From an uncultured Chloroflexota bacterium (lineage in GTDB: Bacteria > Chloroflexota > Anaerolineae > Caldilineales > Caldilineaceae): DNA of 15,003 nucleotides. The position numbers and the translations under genes are program-made. The DNA lies in NCBI GenBank assembly GCA_903879975.1, contig CAIRNL010000276.1, forward strand, positions 1 to 15,003, read 5' to 3'. The notes under the pieces were generated by a model. The model saw only the letters and a list, made by a program, of their open reading frames with translations. It searched no databases and was not told the DNA's origin. Below are positions 1-5,404 of this stretch, piece by piece. Positions within the stretch are counted from its first letter, which is position 1; each line of letters opens with the position of its first letter.

Positions 1-429
1 CAGGATGTGGCGTCCGTTCGGATACCGAGTTGTATCCCACGTGAAGAAGTCTCCATCGGCGACAGGATTTTCGCCGAGCGCCAGGAAAGTGCCACGGTCA
101 GGGTCGCCGTCGAGAATCAAGTCAGCCTGCCATTTGCGGAAAGTGGGGTGATCCGCCGATCCGCGCACCGCCACTGTACCCGATACGACTGCGCCCGAAG
201 TTGGAGAGGTAATCGTGCCTTCGTACATGGCTACTGCCGGCACGGCCACGACAGCCACTGTCGTCCATGCCGCGAGCAAAGCAATCCAGAGCGTTCGAAT
301 CGAAGAGATCATCGTCTGCGCCGTGCCTTTCTTTCCACTGTCCGTGTCGGGGCCGCCTTTCCGATCAAGGACATCCTCCAGGAATTCCTTTGTAGTGAAT
401 TCGGCTGTTCCGTTCTCAGGGTTGCTCAT
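1..429 (-). CDS. Membrane-anchored or secreted protein with Ig-like domain (3' end beyond left edge)
   Basis: An open frame of 143 codons runs from an ATG at 429 off the left edge without a stop, so the C-terminus is missing. Residues 1-39 are hydrophilic. Residues about 44-64 form one hydrophobic segment (IRTLWIALLAAW, then a Val/Ala-rich run), which acts as a signal anchor or late signal peptide. After it comes a domain with the motifs ITSPTSGAVVSGTV, VRGSADHP and WDTTRYPNGRH. This is the pattern of bacterial extracytoplasmic Ig-like modules, in which a short VxGxVxVxGSA strand pair is followed by a W-D-T-x-x-x-P-x-G turn; such modules are frequent in Chloroflexi surface proteins. The start overlaps the stop of the GNAT-Dabb gene by 14 bases, suggesting translational coupling. 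An internal ATG at 312 would place the hydrophobic segment at the N-terminus and is a possible alternative start. The function of the missing part cannot be judged. Confidence 0.75.
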   Translation of the reverse strand, partial: MSNPENGTAEFTTKEFLEDVLDRKGGPDTDSGKKGTAQTMISSIRTLWIALLAAWTTVAVVAVPAVAMYEGTITSPTSGAVVSGTVAVRGSADHPTFRKWQADLILDGDPDRGTFLALGENPVADGDFFTWDTTRYPNGRHIL

Positions 430-1222
430 AGTCGACGGCCACCGAAGCCGCCAACACACTGCGCAGGTATTGTAGCACAGCAACGTGTTCTGGGTGATCC
501 TGATAGCGTTGCATGTCGGCCAGGCTGTCGAAGCGCGTGATCAGCGCCAGGTCATACGAACGGCCGGAGTGCAGCACATCCAGGCCGACCTCTATGCTGC
601 GCAGTTCAGGGATCCTGCCCTGGAGCGCGCGCAGCATTGCCGACGCCTTGGCGAGAGTCTCGGCGGACGGTTCCTGAAATCGCATCAATACCACGTGTGT
701 CAGTGGCCGTGTCGGCGCCTCGGCTGGGCGGACTCTGCCCCTGAGATCGAGCCGCATGACATGTTCGCCTGCGTGCACTTCGCCGGTATCGACAAAATCG
801 AGCCGAGTGTAGAAGGAGTGTGGGCTATCCTCGCCTGGCACATAGCTGACCCGCAGTTCGCTTGCGTTCGGACGGCTCACCACATAGTCAACGAGTTGCT
901 GTACAGCCCGCGTTGCAAAGCCCAGCCGCTGATAGCGTGCGTCGATCATCAGGCGCCACAGATAGTACTCTGGCGTGAAAGGATCGTCGTAGAGCATGAC
1001 AAAGCCCACTGCAGTTTCATCTGCGTAGATAGCGCGTGGCCAGGCCAGCGGCTCGTAGGCAGCCTCCGCCAGGGACGCGGTGTTGGGCGCCACAAACTGA
1101 TCCTGGTGGGACGCAACCTGAAGACGCATCACGGTGCGGAGGTTATCAGCTGTGATCGGGCGCAAGGAAACGACCGCCGTCCGCTCGATAACAGCTGTAT
1201 TGTCTGCACTGTTCGTGCTCAT
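416..1222 (-). CDS. GNAT N-acetyltransferase fused to a C-terminal Dabb (stress-responsive alpha/beta barrel) domain
   Basis: A protein of 268 residues with two domains. Residues about 18-160 are a GNAT acetyltransferase of the BltD/PaiA-like (spermine/spermidine acetyltransferase-like) style: the N-terminal strand VSLRPITADN, the segment AIYADETAVGFVMLYDD, the core strand YYLWRLMIDARYQ, the acetyl-CoA loop Q98-R-L-G-F-A, and a late S-F-Y138 where the family usually has its general-acid tyrosine. Residues about 174-266 are a Dabb domain, with LTHVVLMRF at the start, IPELRSIEVGLD in the middle and a YQDHPEHVAVLQYL helix typical of these small ferredoxin-like barrels. A proline-rich linker (163-173) joins them. 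The ATG at 1222 is preceded by AGAGAGG about 7 bases upstream. The substrate is unknown; a polyamine or small amine is plausible from the GNAT part only. The downstream Ig-like gene overlaps its stop. Fusion of these two domains in one chain is unusual. Confidence 0.85.
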   Translation of the reverse strand: MSTNSADNTAVIERTAVVSLRPITADNLRTVMRLQVASHQDQFVAPNTASLAEAAYEPLAWPRAIYADETAVGFVMLYDDPFTPEYYLWRLMIDARYQRLGFATRAVQQLVDYVVSRPNASELRVSYVPGEDSPHSFYTRLDFVDTGEVHAGEHVMRLDLRGRVRPAEAPTRPLTHVVLMRFQEPSAETLAKASAMLRALQGRIPELRSIEVGLDVLHSGRSYDLALITRFDSLADMQRYQDHPEHVAVLQYLRSVLAASVAVDYEQP

Positions 1223-1310
1223 GAGGAAACCTCTCTGCTGCTCTCAGTCTTGTGCCGGGCACTGCGCAGTATTCGTTGCGGGCAAGTGCAGTCTGTGGTC
1301 GACTTCGCCT

Positions 1311-1339
1311 ATTGAACCATCGACGCAAGCGTGCGTCAA
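1311..1339 (-). promoter_or_regulatory. Candidate promoter of the GNAT-Dabb gene with an embedded inverted repeat
   Basis: On the minus strand TTGACG (1334-1339) and TTCAAT (1311-1316) are separated by 17 bases, matching 5/6 and 4/6 of the sigma70 consensus. A perfect 6-bp inverted repeat, GACGCA-N4-TGCGTC (1322-1337), covers most of the -35 box and spacer, as an operator would. It could instead be a small transcript-end hairpin of icd. The leader to the ATG would be about 80 bases. Confidence 0.4.
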
Positions 1340-1367
1340 CGTCAGGCATCGGACAGAATCTATTTCG

Positions 1368-1403
1368 CAGTTGGGGCAGGGGAGACGCCCGATGCCCCAA
1401 CTG
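1368..1403 (-). terminator. Strong hairpin just downstream of icd (terminator-like, no T-run)
   Basis: A perfect 11-bp inverted repeat, CAGTTGGGGCA (1368-1378) against TGCCCCAACTG (1393-1403), encloses a 14-base loop. It begins 17 bases past the icd stop codon. No T-run follows on either strand, so it is not a canonical intrinsic terminator; it may mark a processed or Rho-assisted mRNA 3' end. Its position right after the stop supports a role at the end of icd mRNA. Confidence 0.5.
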
Positions 1404-1419
1404 TTGTCGTATGAAGCGG

Positions 1420-2943
1420 CTATTCGCCCTGTCCCAGAGAATAGCCGCGCCGCCCATCGAACGTGTAGAGATGTTCCGTCTTGATAACGTCCAGTCCTGC
1501 CGCATGAAGCGCGCCCAGGAGCACAAGCACCTGATCAAAGGAGCATGGGCCGCCACTGCTTGCGGTAAAGCGACAGCGCCAGTGATCGGTGCAGAACGTC
1601 TCCGGCACCCCGCCTGGGTAGACTTTGACGCCGCGGTTCGTGATCATCTTCAGGTGCCAACCCTCAGGTGCGGTGCGTTCGAGCATTGCCCCCAGGTCGT
1701 GTGGATTCCGCCCAGCATCGTTCCAGTCGAGGAAGACGTCAACCCCTACGAGTTGCTTGTTCGTGCGCGCCACGGGCGTGGGCACGACATGGATGCCGCC
1801 GGCGCGATAGTGGACCGGCGTGAGTTGGCGCGGTTCCTGGCCCAGTCGTGCGATCACGGCTGTTGCGAAATCGCGCGTGCCGACCTGTAGCGCGCTGACA
1901 CCTGGGCGGTAGATGTCGGCGGTGTGGATGCCGTCCTCTAGGGTGCACAGCCAGGCATTCTTGATCGTCTCGGCCGTATCGGCCGCGCCGACATGGACGA
2001 GCATCTGTGTCGCTGCCACCAACAGGCCTGATGGATTGGCGATGCCGAGGCCGGCAATATCGGGCGCCGAACCGTGGACGGCCTCGAACATGGCAGCCTC
2101 ACTCCCAATGTTGGCAGAGCCAGCCAGCCCTACCGATCCCGAGATCTGTGCCGCAATATCGGAGATGATGTCCCCGTACAAGTTGAGCGTAACAATGACG
2201 TCGAAGCGGCCCGGTTGGTCGGCCAGGCGCGCTGCGCCAATGTCGATAATCTGATGCTCGGCTGCAATGTCCGGGTAGGTTGCCGCCACTTCATCGAAGA
2301 TGCTGTGGAAAAGGCCGTCGGTCAACTTCATGATATTGTCTTTTGTCATGCAGGTGACCTTGTGCCGCCCATAGGCGCGCGCGTATTCAAAAGCATAGCG
2401 GATGATGCGCTCGCAGCCTGGGCGTGTGACCAGCTTCAGTACCTGCACGACCTCAGGCGTCTGCTGGTGTTCGATGCCAGCATAGAGGTCTTCTTCATTT
2501 TCGCGGATGACGATCAGGTTCATTTTTGGATGCGACGAGGCCACAAAAGGTGTATATGCCTTGGCAGGCCGCACATTGGCGAAGAGGTTGAGCGTCTTGC
2601 GGATGGTGACATTCAGGCTTTTGTAGCCGCTCCCCTGTGGTGTCGTGATGGGTGCCTTGAGCAGCACGCGGTTGCGTCGGAGAATCTCCCATGTTTCCGG
2701 TGCAATGCCGGAGGTATGCCCCTGGTGATAGCACTTCTCGCCGATTTCAATGACATCATAGCGCAGGGGGGCACCCGCTGCATCCAGGACACGCAGCACC
2801 GCCTCCATGATTTCGGGGCCGATACCGTCGCCGTAGGCAACGGTCACCGGTACAGGTGTACGCAAATGGGTCGAATCTGCGAGGTGCCGGTGTGCCAGAA
2901 TAGCGGTGCCGCCACTGACTTGACTGGAATCCACTGGGATCAT
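1420..2943 (-). CDS. icd: Isocitrate dehydrogenase, Thermus-type long form with C-terminal domain, predicted NAD-dependent
   Basis: A 507-residue decarboxylating dehydrogenase of the isocitrate/isopropylmalate family, catalysing isocitrate to 2-oxoglutarate in the TCA cycle. The start VAYGDGIGPEI (35-45) is the family signature. Substrate contacts are in S109-L-N111-V-T-I-R115 and N-V-R125-P. Catalytic residues are Tyr154 (ENEEDLYAG) and Lys201 (MTKDN), with metal ligands Asp258 and Asp262 (LNLYGDIISD). Residues about 375-507 form an extra C-terminal domain absent from the E. coli enzyme (416 residues) but present in the Thermus/Rickettsia-type enzymes of about 480-500 residues; this length argues against isopropylmalate dehydrogenase. 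At the cofactor loop HGSAPDIAGLGIANP, Asp295-Ile296 and Ala302 occupy the positions of E. coli Lys344-Tyr345 and Val351, which bind the NADP 2'-phosphate. NAD use is therefore inferred. The ATG at 2943 has GAAAGGAG 7 bases upstream. A dedicated promoter and attenuator-like leader precede it. Confidence 0.93.
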   Translation of the reverse strand: MIPVDSSQVSGGTAILAHRHLADSTHLRTPVPVTVAYGDGIGPEIMEAVLRVLDAAGAPLRYDVIEIGEKCYHQGHTSGIAPETWEILRRNRVLLKAPITTPQGSGYKSLNVTIRKTLNLFANVRPAKAYTPFVASSHPKMNLIVIRENEEDLYAGIEHQQTPEVVQVLKLVTRPGCERIIRYAFEYARAYGRHKVTCMTKDNIMKLTDGLFHSIFDEVAATYPDIAAEHQIIDIGAARLADQPGRFDVIVTLNLYGDIISDIAAQISGSVGLAGSANIGSEAAMFEAVHGSAPDIAGLGIANPSGLLVAATQMLVHVGAADTAETIKNAWLCTLEDGIHTADIYRPGVSALQVGTRDFATAVIARLGQEPRQLTPVHYRAGGIHVVPTPVARTNKQLVGVDVFLDWNDAGRNPHDLGAMLERTAPEGWHLKMITNRGVKVYPGGVPETFCTDHWRCRFTASSGGPCSFDQVLVLLGALHAAGLDVIKTEHLYTFDGRRGYSLGQGE

Positions 2944-3127
2944 ACCCTCTCTCCTTTCTGTGCTGAATCAACGGAATCAAAAAAGCCAGCAAAAGCCACC
3001 GTGTGTGGTGCTTTATGCTGGCTTCCATTCGGCACATCCTGCTCATACAAGCCTGAGCGCCGCCTGTGTACCTCGGTTGTCGGTTCCTGAGTAGCCGACT
3101 CGCCGTGGCGTTTCTACTGCTCAGGAC
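2944..3127 (-). promoter_or_regulatory. Structured 5' leader of icd (candidate attenuator or riboswitch)
   Basis: About 184 untranslated bases lie between the predicted start of transcription and the icd ATG. Two helices near the 5' end exclude each other. The first is TCCTGA (3121-3126) plus GTAG pairing with CTAC plus TCAGGA (3085-3090). The second is GTCGG (3095-3099) with CCGAC (3079-3083). A further hairpin, GCTCA with TGAGC, follows; its loop contains GGCTT, which can pair with the AAGCC opening the terminator stem. The leader ends with the terminator at 2979-3024 and the ribosome binding site. I do not recognise a known riboswitch consensus in it. The switching role is inference; the helices are directly visible. 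Confidence 0.45.
2979..3024 (-). terminator. Intrinsic terminator inside the icd leader
   Basis: On the minus strand AAGCCAGC (complement of 3017-3024) pairs with GCTGGCTT (complement of 2983-2990). The stem continues inward through AAAGC/GCTTT and CACC/GGTG with small bulges, about 17 bp in all, and a run of six T follows. It lies 36 bases upstream of the icd start and downstream of the only good promoter, so it must be read through for icd to be expressed. It could also end read-through transcripts from the MpsC gene. Confidence 0.8.
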
Positions 3128-3133
3128 AATGGG

Positions 3134-3161
3134 ATTATACCCATCTTTTAACTCTGTGCAA
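3134..3161 (-). promoter_or_regulatory. Promoter of icd
   Basis: On the minus strand TTGCAC (3156-3161) and a perfect TATAAT (3134-3139) are 16 bases apart. It sits between the MpsC stop (3184) and the icd leader. No -10-like box is visible between the leader terminator and the icd ATG, so this is the likely start of icd transcription, near 3127. Confidence 0.75.
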
Positions 3162-3183
3162 ATCTAACACGAAGAATACAAAT

Positions 3184-3573
3184 CTACTGCATACCCGGCT
3201 GTGATCGTTCCTCCATTTGAAAGCGGCTTTCCAGGTCCGTGTCCAGGGCAAAGACGAAGACGCGCTCGCCGTTGCGCGTGCTGATATCCGTATGCATGCT
3301 GATGACACCGGCGCCGGTGTGTGTTTCGACAATATGTGACAGGTCAGCCGCAAAGCTCTCCACCAGGCGTGTGCGCATTTGCTTGATGAGGTCGATGCCG
3401 CCGGGCTCGCGCGCTACCTGCTGCTCGCCGGGGCTGAGAATTCCCTTGAGCCGTACGACGACCAGATCGTAGATGAGGAAGGTGCGTGCCTCCTTGGGAC
3501 CACGGCCTAGCATCTCTCGTTCGAATTGTGTCACGGCCGAGGTAATTGCCGCTTCGATCTGTCCTTTTTTCAT
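3184..3573 (-). CDS. MpsC/DUF2294 family protein
   Basis: A protein of 129 residues that matches the DUF2294 family throughout: a helical N-terminus (IEAAITSAVTQFEREMLGRGP), the strand FLIYDLVVVRLKGILSPGE (32-50), the helix GGIDLIKQMRTRLVE and the diagnostic end HTDISTRNGERVFVFAL (94-110). The family is named MpsC because one member belongs to a sodium-translocating, membrane-potential-generating system in firmicutes. Most members, like this one, occur without MpsA/MpsB nearby, and the biochemical role is unsettled. The protein has no membrane segment or signal peptide. Its ATG overlaps the amidase stop in ATGA, so it is translationally coupled and the last gene of the hydrolase-amidase-MpsC set. 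It is followed by the icd promoter. Confidence 0.85.
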   Translation of the reverse strand: MKKGQIEAAITSAVTQFEREMLGRGPKEARTFLIYDLVVVRLKGILSPGEQQVAREPGGIDLIKQMRTRLVESFAADLSHIVETHTGAGVISMHTDISTRNGERVFVFALDTDLESRFQMEERSQPGMQ

Positions 3574-4307
3574 GCTCTGTCCGGTTTGGTGATGGGTAGG
3601 TCAATCATTTTCAGGTGTGAGGGCGCCATGTGGCCGTCGCTGACAGCCAAGGCGACAGCCGTCTCTGTGAGGAGGCTGACGCGTTCCCAGAAGGCATTTG
3701 CCGCCGGTGCTGCGTCAGGCGCGATCTCGACGAAACGCGCCAAAGCGGCACGCAGTGCGGGTGGGCAGACGGGCAGGCGTACCGGCGCCGGCTGGTCAGG
3801 GTAGCAGGCGGCAAAAACGCGCGGCCAATCAAAGCACCACCCCGGATCGGCCTTGCCACGAAAACCGGCAACCTGTTCGTGGCCCAGCAGCGAATCGGCT
3901 GCACGCAATGCCGGGTACTGGCCGGCAAGATGGCGAATGACCTGGGCCAGTGTCTCATACTGGGCGTCGGTGAAGTCGAGGACATTGCCATTGAAGTTGA
4001 CCAGTTCGACGCCGATCGACGTGTCGTTCAACGTTTCCCAGCGGTCGTCCCCGGCGCTCCAGCGGCTCTGGCCGGCGTGCCAGGCGCGCAGTGCGACTCC
4101 ATCCCAGCACGGCACACATTCATCGAGCGAGCCATCGCCGTCGATGACGAGGTGAGCGGCCACTTTGCGCGCCGGATCGGCAAAAATCTGCAGCGTGCGC
4201 GTACGGTCGACGGCTGTGTAGTGGATGACCAGAAAACGAACGGCAATCGGCCGGGCATCGTAGTTGGGTGAGTGTACGATTTGGGGTCTGCGGCTCTGCA
4301 CTGCCAT
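3570..4307 (-). CDS. N-acetylmuramoyl-L-alanine amidase (Amidase_2, AmpD/PGRP-like)
   Basis: A protein of 245 residues that cleaves the bond between N-acetylmuramic acid and L-alanine of peptidoglycan or its fragments. Residues about 18-165 are the zinc amidase domain. The zinc ligands are His29 (FLVIHYTA), His143 (LLGHEQVA) and Asp154 (KADPGWCFDW), and Glu101 (SIGVELVN) corresponds to the catalytic glutamate; AAHLVIDGDG (50-59) is the usual second strand. Residues about 172-245 form an extra C-terminal segment, probably helical and of unknown role. No signal peptide is visible, so a cytoplasmic cell-wall recycling role like AmpD is possible, but non-classical export cannot be excluded. The start overlaps the hydrolase stop by one base (TGATG) and the stop overlaps the MpsC start by four, so the three genes form one coupled unit. 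Confidence 0.88.
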   Translation of the reverse strand: MAVQSRRPQIVHSPNYDARPIAVRFLVIHYTAVDRTRTLQIFADPARKVAAHLVIDGDGSLDECVPCWDGVALRAWHAGQSRWSAGDDRWETLNDTSIGVELVNFNGNVLDFTDAQYETLAQVIRHLAGQYPALRAADSLLGHEQVAGFRGKADPGWCFDWPRVFAACYPDQPAPVRLPVCPPALRAALARFVEIAPDAAPAANAFWERVSLLTETAVALAVSDGHMAPSHLKMIDLPITKPDRA

Positions 4308-5353
4308 CAGAGCACGCCCGAGCCTTCGCCGCTGCGCGGCCAGGCGCGCTGGATAGCCAGCAACGCCACCAGGCCGAACGAGGCCGCAGCCAGCGCACGC
4401 GAGGTCGCGCGGCGAGGCAGTTTGACCGGCAGAAGGTCATGCGCATCCGCTGCGTACGGGGCGAGGGTGGGTGCGTCTGCGTGCCGCACGGTGGCGTCGA
4501 GCACAGCCTGGGGCGAGCGCACGAACCTGCTGACGATGTGGTCAAACCACTCCGGCTCCTCGATAAATATCAGATGCCCCTTGCCTTTGCGTACGATCAG
4601 GCCGGCATTGGGGAACTGTGTCAGCGCAGTTGCGGCCGCCGAGATGGGTAGGATGCGGTCGTCGGTGCCCCAGAGCACTAGGACGGGGGCATCGACACGT
4701 CGCATGCAGAAATGGAGCCGGCGCAGTTCCCGCCTGTCGACGCCACGCACGCCGGCATAGACGCGCAGCAGTTTGAGGAACGCGCCCTGTACACCGGGAA
4801 GGCGTGACATCTCGTATGCGCGGTCGATATCCTCTTCTTCCACCACCTGCGGGTCTGCCACGCACTGACGAATGGCCTGCGCCGTGCGAGTGCGAGCGGG
4901 CTGCGTCAGCGCTTCGCCGACGCCCGGCAGCGCCATGAGTCGAAGCGGCCACGCCATATTGCCGTTCATGCCGGCTGGCCCGATCAACACCATCGAACGG
5001 ACCATTTCCGGCCAGCGTGCGGCAAACTCAATTGCCACTGCGCCGCCCAACGACGAGCCGAGGAGGGTGGCCTGTTTCATGCCGGCCTGCTGCATGACGT
5101 TGCGCACGGCGGCGGCAAAGAGATGCAGCGGGTCCGGCGGGTATTCGTCGGGCACCTCTGACCGCCCACAGCCGGGCAGGTCGATGGCCAGCACACGATG
5201 TGCGTGCGGGAGATGCTCGAACTGTTTGCGCCAGATTTCCACCGTACCGCCAATTCCGTGCAGGAGCACCAGGTTCTGGTCGCCATCGCCCTCCAGCCAG
5301 TAGCGCAGACGCAGGGAATCGCTGTGGGCATATCGATCCGCTGGTAGATTCAT
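4307..5353 (-). CDS. Alpha/beta hydrolase with C-terminal membrane tail
   Basis: A protein of 348 residues with a complete alpha/beta hydrolase fold. The oxyanion motif is LLHGIGGT (30-37), the nucleophile elbow GSSLGG places Ser101, the acid is Asp232 in WGTDDRILP, and the base is His260 in KGKGHLIFIEEP. The hydrolase fold ends near residue 280. It is followed by about 30 polar residues and then a positively charged stretch and one hydrophobic helix (SRALAAASFGLVALLAI, about 319-335), which would anchor the enzyme at the membrane by its tail. The substrate cannot be read from the sequence; esters, lactones or C-C bond hydrolysis are all possible. Its stop overlaps the amidase start (TGATG). 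The SulP stop lies 51 bases upstream with no visible terminator between, so the set may be co-transcribed with sulP. Confidence 0.85.
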   Translation of the reverse strand: MNLPADRYAHSDSLRLRYWLEGDGDQNLVLLHGIGGTVEIWRKQFEHLPHAHRVLAIDLPGCGRSEVPDEYPPDPLHLFAAAVRNVMQQAGMKQATLLGSSLGGAVAIEFAARWPEMVRSMVLIGPAGMNGNMAWPLRLMALPGVGEALTQPARTRTAQAIRQCVADPQVVEEEDIDRAYEMSRLPGVQGAFLKLLRVYAGVRGVDRRELRRLHFCMRRVDAPVLVLWGTDDRILPISAAATALTQFPNAGLIVRKGKGHLIFIEEPEWFDHIVSRFVRSPQAVLDATVRHADAPTLAPYAADAHDLLPVKLPRRATSRALAAASFGLVALLAIQRAWPRSGEGSGVL

Positions 5354-5404
5354 GGGGTTACCGCCTTGGTGAACGTGCCGTATGCGCTGCGTACTCTCTT
5401 TATT

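Noticed and set aside
7..540. Plus-strand open frame of 177 codons at the left edge
   Set aside because: It lies opposite the Ig-like and GNAT-Dabb genes, has no family resemblance and an Arg/Ser/His-rich composition typical of an antisense frame in GC-rich DNA.
485..1315. Plus-strand open frame of 276 codons opposite the GNAT-Dabb gene
   Set aside because: It is the antisense shadow of a gene with two recognisable domains on the other strand and shows no domain of its own.
2756..3046. Possible leader peptide starting at 3046 and running through the icd terminator
   Set aside because: It has no good ribosome binding site, overlaps icd deeply instead of ending before it, and contains no run of a regulatory amino acid.
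2074..3090. Plus-strand open frame of 338 codons opposite icd
   Set aside because: It covers the icd catalytic region, promoter side and terminator on the opposite strand and has no recognisable motif; long antisense frames are expected at this GC content.
3079..3126. H-type pseudoknot at the 5' end of the icd leader
   Set aside because: The two helices would need a single-base loop to cross about ten base pairs, which is sterically unlikely, so they are treated as alternatives.
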